Position numbers and translations under genes: made by a program. Below, piece after piece: positions 35,698 to 43,769 of a stretch of 64,000 bases of DNA; the stretch's first letter is position 1, and each line of letters starts with the position of its first letter. The notes beneath the pieces were generated by a model. That model was not told where the DNA came from and made no database searches. It was given only the letters and a program-made list of their open reading frames with translations. The stretch is from Pontibacterium sinense (GTDB taxonomy: Bacteria > Pseudomonadota > Gammaproteobacteria > Pseudomonadales > Balneatricaceae), in the NCBI RefSeq assembly GCF_015209595.1, contig NZ_JADEYS010000013.1, positions 62,001 to 126,000 on the forward strand. The letters are read 5' to 3'.

Positions 35698-36882
35698 TTA
35701 GCCGTTTACAACCTCCACGATAATCTCCCCGATCAACGTGCAGTCATCTTCACTGAAGGTCAGTGGGATGCGCATGTCCAGCAGAGTCGATAGTATCTTT
35801 TCGGTCTTAGGTAACTGCGGCATATCTTCGATATAGCGCCAGCTATCGTATCGGCTGGTGTAATCCCGCGGGATATCATCGCCAAACCATTTTAGGATCA
35901 CCCCACGTTCACCGCATCGTTTCACCACGTCCTGAATCTCATCCGCGGTAAATCCGGGCAGGGAGAACTGGATGGAACTGGCGACAAAGTGTTCTGCGTC
36001 AGGCCGTGCCGGAATGTTGATCGCACTGCTCTGGTTAAAGAGTGTTTCCAGAATACGGTAGCGGCTGTTCCAGCGTTCGCACTGGGTTTCCAGATCGGCC
36101 AGTTGCGGACGAAGAATCGCTGCACGCAGGTTATCCATACGTCCGCTGTAGTTTGGCGTCTCATAACGGATCTGCTCAAACACCTCTTTGGGTGGTGCGG
36201 CAAAGTGGCGTTCAAACAGCATGTACGAACCGGAGTGCATGATCGCCCGCGCCATCACTTCAGGGTGGCGGGTGGTCAGGAAACCACCTTCACCGGAGTT
36301 GATGTGTTTGTAGGTCTGGGTGCTAAAACAGGCAACATCACCAAAGGTCCCGCTTTTTTTGCCGTTCCAGCTGGCGCCCATCGTATGCGCGCAATCTTCG
36401 ATCAGAAAGAGGTTATAGCGTTCACAGATCGCCATGATGCGATCCATGTCTGCCAGATGCCCCCGCATATGGGACAGCATTAGATATTTCGCGCCGCTGG
36501 CCTCTGCTTTCTGTTCCAGGTCATCCAGATCAATGCAGTAGTCTTCTGCTACATCGATCAATACCGGCACCGCACCACTGTTGTGGATCGCGCCGGGGAC
36601 CGGGGCTAGCGTAAACGCGTTACACAGCACCTTGTCGCCTGCTTCTACACCCGCAGCACGCATGGCCACATGCAGTGCGTAACCGCCGGAGGAGCATGCC
36701 AGCGCATAAGGCACGCCCATATATTCGGCGAACTCCAGCTCCAGCAGATCGGTTTCGCTCTTTTCATCGGGTAGGGTGTTGTAGCGGTGCAGACGACCGC
36801 TACGCATCACCTCAACCGCCGCCTCGATACCTGTGTCAGGGATCGATTCCTGCTGCGTGAATGACTTCGTAAACTGTTTCAT
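35698..36882 (-). CDS. DegT/DnrJ/EryC1/StrS-family aminotransferase
   Basis: This PLP aminotransferase usually acts on a keto group of a sugar or polyol, with glutamate or glutamine as donor. It shows CSSGGYALHVAMRAAGV, LIEDCAHTMGASW (D163 for the pyridine nitrogen) and the PLP lysine K192 in TQTYKHINSGEGG. At 394 residues it is full length. It follows the HpsN-like dehydrogenase gene by 12 bases, so both are co-transcribed. It may aminate the product of that dehydrogenase or an intermediate of the same pathway; the actual substrate is unknown. Confidence 0.85.
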   Translation of the reverse strand: MKQFTKSFTQQESIPDTGIEAAVEVMRSGRLHRYNTLPDEKSETDLLELEFAEYMGVPYALACSSGGYALHVAMRAAGVEAGDKVLCNAFTLAPVPGAIHNSGAVPVLIDVAEDYCIDLDDLEQKAEASGAKYLMLSHMRGHLADMDRIMAICERYNLFLIEDCAHTMGASWNGKKSGTFGDVACFSTQTYKHINSGEGGFLTTRHPEVMARAIMHSGSYMLFERHFAAPPKEVFEQIRYETPNYSGRMDNLRAAILRPQLADLETQCERWNSRYRILETLFNQSSAINIPARPDAEHFVASSIQFSLPGFTADEIQDVVKRCGERGVILKWFGDDIPRDYTSRYDSWRYIEDMPQLPKTEKILSTLLDMRIPLTFSEDDCTLIGEIIVEVVNG

Positions 36883-36894
36883 TGTCTGCTGTCC

Positions 36895-38202
36895 TCAGTC
36901 GTAACGCTTCTGATCATACACATGGAAATCCCACTCCTGATCAGGGAAGTACTTACGCAAGCGCCAATCGCAGGCACGCGCATGACCTTCCATCCCTTCC
37001 GCACGGGAGATACGGGAACCGGCAGCACTGAATTCAAGATTCGCCTCTTTGCTGATCGCTTGATAGGTCAGGATCTTCAGGAATTTATGTACGTTCAAAC
37101 CGCCACTGTAACGGGCAACCCGTTTGGTGGGCAGGATGTGGTTGGTGCCGGAGCACTTGTCGCCATGGGTCACGGTCGCACCTTCACCGAGGAACAGAGA
37201 GCCGTAGTTCTTCAGAGTATCGCGCCACCAGTCCAGATCATCGGCAATGACCTGTAGGTGTTCAGAGGCGTATTCGTCGCTCACACGTACACACTCTTCG
37301 CGAGTTTCGCAGAAGATGATTTCGCCATGATTATCCCACGCGGATTGTACAACCTCCTGATTGGGCATGTCGGCAGCCACTTTTGGCATCAACTCAGCCA
37401 CTTGCTCACCAATACGACGGCTGGTGGTAAACAGCCAGACTGGAGAGTCGTAACCGTGTTCAGCCTGAGAGACCAGATCCACCGCGATGGTCATCGGGTC
37501 GGCACTGTCATCTGCGATGATGGCGGATTCGGTAGGGCCGGCGAATACATCGATACCAACTTCCCCGAACAGCAGACGTTTGGCTTCGGCCACATAACCG
37601 TTACCCGGTCCGACCAGAATATCCGCGGACACGCCGGTAAACAGGCCTTTAGCCATGGTTGCTACTGCATGGACACCGCCCATCTCCAGAATGATGTCGG
37701 CACCGGCCAGATCCATCGCGTAGACAATCGCCGGATGGATGCTGCCATCTTTTGGTGGTGAGCACGCAACGATGGTTTCTACACCCGCGACTTTCGCAGT
37801 GGCGATGCTCATCAACGCGGATGCCGCATGGGAATAGCGTCCGCCTGGGACATAACAACCTGCACAGTTAACCGGAATAACTTTCTGACCCAGTTTAACG
37901 CCCGGTGCGGATTCAATCTCAAACTCAGTCAGGCTGGCGCGTTGTGCTTCGGCAAAGGTTTTCACCTGTTTATAGGCGAACTGAATATCCAGTTTGGTCT
38001 GTTCGGGTACTTGTGCGATCAGTTCAGCACGTTTTTCGTCAGAGAGGATGAAATCTCCCTGCCAGTTATCAAACTGTGCAGCGTATTCGCGCACCGCACT
38101 TTCACCGTCGGCTTCAATACGCGCCAGCATCTGCTTCACAGTCTGGTGGATACGTTCGTCGTTTTCAGCGACCGGAGCGGTGGATCTTTTCAGATATTCC
38201 AT
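36895..38202 (-). CDS. Histidinol-dehydrogenase-family enzyme, HpsN-like
   Basis: The zinc/NAD enzyme resembles the HpsN branch of the HisD family, which oxidises a hydroxymethyl group in two steps to a carboxylate (dihydroxypropanesulfonate to sulfolactate in HpsN). Conserved candidate residues are Q246 and H249 (VSQAEHG), E314-H315 (ASEHLQV), D348 (HGDKCSGTNH) and H407 (EGHARACDWRL). The C-terminus differs from true HisD, and there is no his operon nearby. The ATG at 38202 has AAGGA upstream and fits the family start MEYLK. Being close to hpsN does not prove the substrate. Confidence 0.78.
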   Translation of the reverse strand: MEYLKRSTAPVAENDERIHQTVKQMLARIEADGESAVREYAAQFDNWQGDFILSDEKRAELIAQVPEQTKLDIQFAYKQVKTFAEAQRASLTEFEIESAPGVKLGQKVIPVNCAGCYVPGGRYSHAASALMSIATAKVAGVETIVACSPPKDGSIHPAIVYAMDLAGADIILEMGGVHAVATMAKGLFTGVSADILVGPGNGYVAEAKRLLFGEVGIDVFAGPTESAIIADDSADPMTIAVDLVSQAEHGYDSPVWLFTTSRRIGEQVAELMPKVAADMPNQEVVQSAWDNHGEIIFCETREECVRVSDEYASEHLQVIADDLDWWRDTLKNYGSLFLGEGATVTHGDKCSGTNHILPTKRVARYSGGLNVHKFLKILTYQAISKEANLEFSAAGSRISRAEGMEGHARACDWRLRKYFPDQEWDFHVYDQKRYD

Positions 38203-38303
38203 TGGCACATCCTTCATTCTTATTCTTCGTACTTTAGTGTGGACGGGTCTTAACCGGTATAGCCCCTTGATGGTTAGATAGTAGGAGTAGGGCGTCGCAA
38301 CAG

Positions 38304-38344
38304 ACCAATGCTATTTTTAGAGAAGGCGGTTACTTTTCGGCATG
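38304..38344 (-). promoter_or_regulatory. 41-bp promoter element upstream of the HpsN-like/DegT operon
   Basis: Read toward the operon on the minus strand, the element is CATGCCGAAAAGTAACC, 15 variable bases, then AGCATTGGT. It ends 101 bases before the dehydrogenase start. The same element in the same relative orientation lies before the decarboxylase gene (39318-39358). GGTTAAGAC follows 48 bases later (38247-38255). It is a probable LysR-type operator/activation site. Confidence 0.8.
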
Positions 38345-38389
38345 GGTGATTTACAGTCCTGAATTCAAGCGGTATGGACGGGTGCATTG

Positions 38390-39295
38390 ATGGAACTGAA
38401 ATGGTTAAAAGACTTTGTTGCGCTGGTGGAACAGGGCAGCTTTTCAAAGGCAGCGGAGTCTCGGTTTGTGACCCAACCGGCGTTCAGTCGGCGCATTCGC
38501 TCGTTGGAAAACTGGCTGGGTGTCAGCTTGGTGGATCGCGATAAATACCCCACCACGCTAACTCCGGCGGGGGAAGCCTTTGCAGATCATGCGCGCCAGC
38601 TGATTAGCCAGACCTACGCGGTGCGCAATCAGATGCGGGATATCCAATCGGCGCGGGAACAACTCTTAATTGTGGCGCAGCACGCACTGGCCGTTTCTTT
38701 TTTCCCTCCGTGGATGAAAACACTGGAAGCGCTCACCGATGGTGCGTTAATCAAAGTGGAATCCGGCAATCTGCACGATAATGTGGAAGCCTTCCTTTCT
38801 GGCAACGGCGACTTCCTACTGTGTTATGCCTCATCCGATATTTTCAGCCAATTACAACGTGATGATGTAGAAAGCCTGCAAGTGGGTGTCGATGAACTGG
38901 TGCCCGTATCGGGTGTGAATGAAGGGGGGCTGCCTCTGCACGCCATTGTTGAGGGCGAACCACTGAAGCTGCTGGGTCATCCGGCGGAGTCCTTCTTTGG
39001 CCGTTTGTTACAGCGGGAGTGTCTGTCACGTCTGCCGCCCGAGCTGGATATTCATCTGGCCTGCGAAAATGCCTTATCAGAAGCTCTAAAAGCACTGGTG
39101 TTGAACGGCTATGGTATGGCGTGGTTGCCGCGCAGTCTGATCCGTCCTGAACTGGAACGTGGTCAGTTGGTGATTCTGGATGAACCGCTGCACAGCCTGG
39201 ATCTGAGCATCCGTCTCTATCGTCTGCACCAACCTGCCTGCAGTGCTGCCAATCAGTTCTGGAACTACCTGCAGGAACTCTACAACCAGGAGTAA
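38390..39295 (+). CDS. LysR-family regulator, HypT/YjiE-like
   Basis: The 301-residue transcription factor has the start MELKWLKDFVALVEQGSFSKAAESR and FVTQPAFSRRIRSLENWLG (HTH, about residues 1-60), common to the HypT/YjiE branch. It lies between the divergent HpsN-like operon and the decarboxylase gene, and both neighbours carry the same 41-bp upstream element, so it is the obvious regulator of both. The ATG at 38390 is preferred over an adjacent TTG. Hypochlorite sensing is known for HypT itself; it is not implied here. Confidence 0.87.
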   Translation: MELKWLKDFVALVEQGSFSKAAESRFVTQPAFSRRIRSLENWLGVSLVDRDKYPTTLTPAGEAFADHARQLISQTYAVRNQMRDIQSAREQLLIVAQHALAVSFFPPWMKTLEALTDGALIKVESGNLHDNVEAFLSGNGDFLLCYASSDIFSQLQRDDVESLQVGVDELVPVSGVNEGGLPLHAIVEGEPLKLLGHPAESFFGRLLQRECLSRLPPELDIHLACENALSEALKALVLNGYGMAWLPRSLIRPELERGQLVILDEPLHSLDLSIRLYRLHQPACSAANQFWNYLQELYNQE

Positions 39296-39317
39296 TTCCC
39301 GCACTTCAATTGTGCCT

Positions 39318-39358
39318 CATGCCGAAAAGTAACCACTCTTAAGCAAATCAGCATTGGT
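39318..39358 (+). promoter_or_regulatory. 41-bp promoter element upstream of the PLP decarboxylase
   Basis: CATGCCGAAAAGTAACC (39318-39334), exactly 15 variable bases, and AGCATTGGT (39350-39358) repeat the element before the HpsN-like operon. GGTTAAGAC follows 47 bases later (39406-39414), against 48 in the other copy. The decarboxylase start is 117 bases away. Confidence 0.8.
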
Positions 39359-39475
39359 TGCCGCGCAGAACTCCTGAATATACTCATTGGCATAGATAAA
39401 GCAGCGGTTAAGACGTTGAGTTCCCATGCTGCAAACAGAATGATGCGTAGATCACGCACCGATGAGGCAAGAGCG

Positions 39476-40879
39476 ATGCAAGAGAATCTGGAAATCCTGA
39501 TCCGGGCGGTAAACGAGTGGTTACCTGAAGGCCGTCCCGTTGTGCAGGCTCCGCCAGCCGCTGAGCTGGAGCAGAAATTGGATCTGACATTGGGTCAGCA
39601 GGGAAGTGATCGGGAGACGCTGGAATCTGCCATTCAGTCCTACCTGCATTACAACCCCGATGTATCGCAGGCCGAATTCTACAAGCTGCTCTATTCCGGC
39701 CAGAACAAATACGCCGTGCTGGGTGACTGGATCACCAGTCTCAGCAACGCCACCATGCACACCTATCAGGTTGGGCCTGTTGCGACCTTGATGGAGATGG
39801 AGCTGATCCGTAAATGGAATGAACTGGTGGGTTTCAATCAGGACGGCAATCCCGCCGAAGGAGTGATGGTTGCCGGTGGTAGTCAGGCAAACCTGATCGG
39901 TATGATGCTGGCCCGTCACCACGCGTGCCCAGACTATAAAACACAAGGTGCAAACGGTAAAACGCTGGTCGCGTATGTCTCCGATCAAGCCCATTACTCC
40001 GGGCAAAAAGCCGCGAACGTGCTGGGTATCGGTACCGATAACCTGATCGCCGTCGCCACCGATGAAAATGGCCGGATGCGACCGGATGCCTTAGCGGAAG
40101 AGATCGAGAAGACGCTGGCAAAAGGCCATGTACCGTTCTTTATTGGCCTGACCGCCGGTACGACCGTGACGGGGGCGTATGATCCGGTCGCAGCATGCAG
40201 TGAAATAGCCAAAGCCCATGATATCTGGCTGCACATCGACGGTGCCTGGGGGGGACCCATTCTGTTCTCTGAAACACACCGTCACTTGCTGGAAGATAGC
40301 CATTTGGCGGATTCTTTCGCATGGGATGCGCATAAACTGATGAACGTACCGATTACCGCCGCAGTGATTCTGGTGAAACAACCGGGTGCGTTGAAAGCCT
40401 GCTGTTCCGGTGGTGGTGGCGATTACCTGTTCCACGCCGATGAAAATGCGGATTACAACTTGGGTGAACGTTCGATTCAGTGCGGCCGTCGCGCCGATGC
40501 GCTCAAGGTATGGTTGAGTTGGAAAGCGATTGGTAATCAGGGGTTCTCCGATAAGATCGATTATCTGCAGACCATGAAAACAGAATGCGTGTTGCAGATT
40601 GAACAGCGGGAATCACTGGAGATGCTGGTCCCTGCCAGCTACCTCAACGTGTTGTTCCGCTATAAACCGGAACATATCTCTGATGAAGAGGAGCTTCGCC
40701 AGTTGAATATCACTATCTGTAAAACGATGATGCGCTCAGGCGGCCCTTATGTGGACTATGCCCAATACAAAGGCCGCACCGGTATTCGTCTGATACTGGC
40801 AAATACCGAAGTTACTCAGGCGCACCTTGAACGCCTGCTGGATAAGGTTGAACGGATCGGACAGGAATTGTCGGCATAA
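39476..40879 (+). CDS. Group II PLP-dependent amino-acid decarboxylase
   Basis: The 467-residue enzyme belongs to the glutamate/cysteine-sulfinate/diaminobutyrate decarboxylase group. It shows GVMVAGGSQANLIGMMLARH, the LHIDGAWGGP aspartate motif and the PLP lysine K287 in WDAHKLMNVP. GAGG 8 bases before the ATG at 39476 sets the start; a longer TTG frame is less likely. It shares an upstream element with the HpsN-like/DegT operon, so an amino acid formed by that operon may be its substrate. Cysteate or cysteine sulfinate (giving taurine or hypotaurine) is one hypothesis; aspartate or diaminobutyrate are others. Confidence 0.82.
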   Translation: MQENLEILIRAVNEWLPEGRPVVQAPPAAELEQKLDLTLGQQGSDRETLESAIQSYLHYNPDVSQAEFYKLLYSGQNKYAVLGDWITSLSNATMHTYQVGPVATLMEMELIRKWNELVGFNQDGNPAEGVMVAGGSQANLIGMMLARHHACPDYKTQGANGKTLVAYVSDQAHYSGQKAANVLGIGTDNLIAVATDENGRMRPDALAEEIEKTLAKGHVPFFIGLTAGTTVTGAYDPVAACSEIAKAHDIWLHIDGAWGGPILFSETHRHLLEDSHLADSFAWDAHKLMNVPITAAVILVKQPGALKACCSGGGGDYLFHADENADYNLGERSIQCGRRADALKVWLSWKAIGNQGFSDKIDYLQTMKTECVLQIEQRESLEMLVPASYLNVLFRYKPEHISDEEELRQLNITICKTMMRSGGPYVDYAQYKGRTGIRLILANTEVTQAHLERLLDKVERIGQELSA

Positions 40880-40898
40880 GGCGGTCTACGCCGGCATA

Positions 40899-41855
40899 TT
40901 ATTCAGGGTTGTGGCGGCTGTGTGCGATCTTGTATCGCCACAACCGTCCGTCAATCGCGGACAACCCGACCGCAATAAACGCCATACCGATAAAATGATA
41001 GGTGTGCAGGGTTTCGTTAAGAAACAGCGCGCCGAGCACAATGGCCGAAACCGGGATCAGTAGTGTCACCAGCAGCAGGTTGGTCGCTCCAGCTGATTCC
41101 AGCAATTTAAAGTACAGTACATAGGCCAAGGCTGTAGACAGAATTCCCAAACCAAGCAGTGCGGCCCAGCTCTGCATGCTTGGGGCGCTAATATCGAATG
41201 GACCATCATATAGCATAGCGATAGGGATCATAATCACCGTTGATGCGGTGACCTGTCCCGCGGCCGTGATCAACGGATTCACCGCCATCTTTTTGAAACG
41301 GCGACCATACACACCGGCAAACGCATACGACAGCGCTGCCACGAGTATGGCCACTTGAGCAATGAGGCTGGCCCCCTCATTTCCCGCGCCGACTTCGGGT
41401 AGCCCGATCATAACAGCGACACCGAAGAAACCGATAACGACACCCATCAGCTTCGATACGGTTGCGCGCTCGTCTGCCAAAACCACACCTGCCACAATCA
41501 CAGTAAACAGCGGTGTTGTGGCATTAAGAATGGAAGCCAGACCTGATGCAATCTGTGTTTGTCCCCACACGATCAGTACAAACGGGATGACATTGTTCAG
41601 CAGCCCCATACCCAGAAATGCAAACCAGGTCCGTGGGCATTTGGGGATCGTTAGTCCCATTATCAGAGCAATAGTCCATAACGCTGCCGCTGCAATACCG
41701 ACGCGTAGGGCCACCAGCGTTAGAGGCGGCAGTTCGGTGACGGCCACGCCGACGAAGAAGAATGACCCGCCCCATAAGACAGACAATGCGATCAGGATGA
41801 TCCATTCACGCAGATTCATTGAAGTATTAATCGATAGCGTCACGGTAGTTTCCAC
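40899..41855 (-). CDS. DMT-superfamily (EamA) transporter
   Basis: The 318-residue membrane protein has about ten helices in two EamA repeats (IALSVLWGGSFFFVGVAV in the first; ALLGLGILSTALAYVLYFKLLESAGA in the second). Members export amino acids and other metabolites. It is convergent with the decarboxylase (19 bases between) and divergent from the Ada-domain gene, with a matching operator before each. The start shown is a GTG; an ATG 12 codons later is an alternative. Confidence 0.85.
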   Translation of the reverse strand: METTVTLSINTSMNLREWIILIALSVLWGGSFFFVGVAVTELPPLTLVALRVGIAAAALWTIALIMGLTIPKCPRTWFAFLGMGLLNNVIPFVLIVWGQTQIASGLASILNATTPLFTVIVAGVVLADERATVSKLMGVVIGFFGVAVMIGLPEVGAGNEGASLIAQVAILVAALSYAFAGVYGRRFKKMAVNPLITAAGQVTASTVIMIPIAMLYDGPFDISAPSMQSWAALLGLGILSTALAYVLYFKLLESAGATNLLLVTLLIPVSAIVLGALFLNETLHTYHFIGMAFIAVGLSAIDGRLWRYKIAHSRHNPE

Positions 41856-41904
41856 ACGTTTATAAAAGCAATTTGGTCAATGTATCGGGACAGTCGTACA
41901 AGGG

Positions 41905-41921
41905 CCACCCGATTCTTGCAC
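41905..41921 (-). promoter_or_regulatory. Operator copy pointing to the DMT transporter gene
   Basis: On the minus strand it reads GTGCAAGAATCGGGTGG. It differs by one base from the copy at 41969-41985 and lies 49 bases before the transporter start. Confidence 0.6.
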
Positions 41922-41968
41922 GCTTTTCATATGAGTCGTTAATTGGCTTTTTCAGTGGACTACGGTGT

Positions 41969-41985
41969 GTGCAAGATTCGGGTGG
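41969..41985 (+). promoter_or_regulatory. Operator copy pointing to the Ada-domain gene
   Basis: GTGCAAGATTCGGGTGG matches the other copy in 16 of 17 positions in inverted orientation, 47 bases apart, and lies 66 bases before the Ada-domain start. Confidence 0.6.
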
Positions 41986-42051
41986 TGTCAGGTTGAAAAA
42001 TGGACTGTGATGGTAAATATCATCTTAGAAATTGCAGGTAGCGGAGTGTCT

Positions 42052-42264
42052 ATGCCATCAATACAGGAAATGAGAGAAGCAGTTAAGAAAAGAGATGCGT
42101 CTATGGACGGTTTGTTTTTCTATGGCGTGGTGACGACGGGCATTGTGTGCAAACCATCTTGTTCATCACGTTCCGCGAAACCTGAAAATTTGCGGTTTTT
42201 TGCGGATATGGAGGCTGCAAGTATTGTGGGATTCAGACCGTGTAAACGCTGTCAGCCAGCGTAA
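42052..42264 (+). CDS. Stand-alone Ada zinc-binding (methylphosphotriester acceptor) domain
   Basis: The 70-residue protein consists only of the Ada N-terminal domain. The four zinc cysteines C33, C37, C64 and C67 keep the same spacing (4, 27, 3) as C38/C42/C69/C72 of E. coli Ada, so C33 would accept a methyl group from DNA phosphotriesters. FFYGVVTTGIVCKPSC and FRPCKRCQP are the hallmarks. The AraC and O6-methyltransferase parts of Ada are absent, and no continuation is visible downstream. GGAG precedes the ATG. It may be a sensor or a functional remnant. Confidence 0.8.
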   Translation: MPSIQEMREAVKKRDASMDGLFFYGVVTTGIVCKPSCSSRSAKPENLRFFADMEAASIVGFRPCKRCQPA

Positions 42265-42285
42265 ACACGGGAGACTGTTAGTACT

Positions 42286-43203
42286 TCAGCGCAGGGTAAG
42301 GCGGGGGCTGTTGATAGTGACTTTGCTTCGTCTGCTTTGCAGCAACGTATAGGCACCGCTGACCACCACCAACAAGCCGCCGAGCAATGTCATTGCATCA
42401 GGTTCTTCATTGAAGATCAGCATCCCCAGAATTAATGCGAACAACAAACGGGTATAGCGAAACGGGGTGACCACAGAGACATCCCCAGTACGCATTGCGA
42501 TCGTTAGGGAATAGTAGGCGATCACGCCAAACACGACGGAACCCAGAATGAGCCATGCGGCATTCGGGTCAGCGATTAATGTGTGTATATCCAGGGCCTC
42601 AAAGCCGAACAGATCACCGGACAGCTGAAGTACAATGCCTGTTGGTATCAATACGAAGAAGCCATATACGCCCAGCTGCATATTAGACAGAACGGGCGGC
42701 GCCGCACGGGTAGCCAGATCACGTCCGGCAAACCCTAGTGTGCTTATAACGGCAAAGATAGATGCCGGGTTAAAGCCATCCAGCCCCGGTCGTACGATCA
42801 TCAGGACACCCACAAACCCTATCAGGATGGCCAACCATCGCTTAAATCCGACATGTTCCCCAAAGAGCAGTGCGGCACCGATCACCACCACCAGTGGCGT
42901 TGCTTGCAGAATCGCAGAGGCACTGGATAGCGGCGTCAGGATGATCGCCAACGCAAAGCAGAGGCGGCCGACCACTTCACAGGCTGCTCTGATCAAAATA
43001 GGGCGGGAGAGCACGGCACGGTTAAATACCTTTTCACCCCGGCGCCATGTCAGTCCGATAAAGATCAACATGCCGCCCAGACCAAACAGCGTGAGCACAA
43101 CACCCAGCGGGGCAAAGTCCGCCGCTGCCTTAATGAACATATCTTCGACGGCAAAGGCTGCCATTGCCAAGATCATAAAGATACTGCCGCGGGTGTTATC
43201 CAA
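42286..43203 (-). CDS. DMT-superfamily (EamA) transporter, second copy
   Basis: The 305-residue membrane protein has about ten helices and two EamA repeats (GSIFMILAMAAFAVEDMFIKAAADF at the start, PFRYTRLLFALILGMLIFNEEPDAMTLLGG late). This variant resembles RhaT/SAM-like members rather than the neighbour at 40899-41855; the two are not close copies. It is a likely metabolite exporter. It is transcribed in the same direction as the sulfite-reductase genes but 59 bases downstream, perhaps separately. Confidence 0.83.
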   Translation of the reverse strand: MDNTRGSIFMILAMAAFAVEDMFIKAAADFAPLGVVLTLFGLGGMLIFIGLTWRRGEKVFNRAVLSRPILIRAACEVVGRLCFALAIILTPLSSASAILQATPLVVVIGAALLFGEHVGFKRWLAILIGFVGVLMIVRPGLDGFNPASIFAVISTLGFAGRDLATRAAPPVLSNMQLGVYGFFVLIPTGIVLQLSGDLFGFEALDIHTLIADPNAAWLILGSVVFGVIAYYSLTIAMRTGDVSVVTPFRYTRLLFALILGMLIFNEEPDAMTLLGGLLVVVSGAYTLLQSRRSKVTINSPRLTLR

Positions 43204-43262
43204 CGTGTGTTGTCTCCTTGTAGTCTAACGTCTGTCCGGCCAGATGTGTTATTCAGTGAGTA

Positions 43263-43769
43263 CTATTTTGCGATGCGCTGCTGGAACGGTGTTCTCGGGG
43301 TTTCGACGTCACCCTGATAACTCTGTCCGGCTCCTCCGGTCAGCGCTACGGCGTGTTGCAGATCTTCAGCACGGGGAAATTCCACGCTGTTAAATCCACA
43401 TCGCAGTAGATAAGGCACCTGATCCGGCAAAATTGCGCCCATTGCCCTCAACTCGCCGTCGAATTTGTAATCTTCACGTAGCAATGACGCGGTTGAAAAA
43501 CCGGAACCATCGGTGAAACTACAGAATTCGATAGCGATCAATGGAACGCGTTCAATCGCATCTGCGAGGGACGCTAAATCGGCGTCAGCGCTGATTGTAA
43601 TACCAGGGCAGCTTATGAATCCGCTGAAGTCACCGGCGAAACCCTGCCAGATGTCGAGTGGCAGTATATAGTGAACCTCAGGCTCAGGCGTAAAGTCAGC
43701 GCCAATCTGCGCATCAAGATGTGACCAGTGATCATCTTGAATGACACCGTTTTTAAAGACCTGTTGCAT
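43263..43769 (-). CDS. DUF934 protein, sulfite-reductase partner
   Basis: The 168-residue protein follows and overlaps the sulfite/nitrite reductase gene by 17 bases. It shows DDHWSHL, the middle segment DLASLADAIERVPLIAIEFCSFTDGSGFSTASLLRE (in family pieces), RAMGAILPDQVPYLLRCGF and SVEFP. DUF934 genes occur next to CysI-type reductases and phosphoadenylylsulfate reductase and are thought to help sulfite reduction; the exact role is unknown. Confidence 0.88.
   Translation of the reverse strand: MQQVFKNGVIQDDHWSHLDAQIGADFTPEPEVHYILPLDIWQGFAGDFSGFISCPGITISADADLASLADAIERVPLIAIEFCSFTDGSGFSTASLLREDYKFDGELRAMGAILPDQVPYLLRCGFNSVEFPRAEDLQHAVALTGGAGQSYQGDVETPRTPFQQRIAK

Noticed and set aside
37258-38253. 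Plus-strand open frames over the HpsN-like gene
   Set aside because: They oppose conserved catalytic motifs of the dehydrogenase and have no recognisable protein pattern.
38328-39334. 17-bp inverted repeat around the LysR gene as transposon ends
   Set aside because: The similarity extends to a second block with the same 15-base spacing and points toward each flanking gene, which fits duplicated promoter elements better than mobile-element termini.
39521-40006. Minus-strand frame of 161 codons inside the PLP decarboxylase gene
   Set aside because: Antisense shadow; the plus strand encodes the decarboxylase motifs without interruption.
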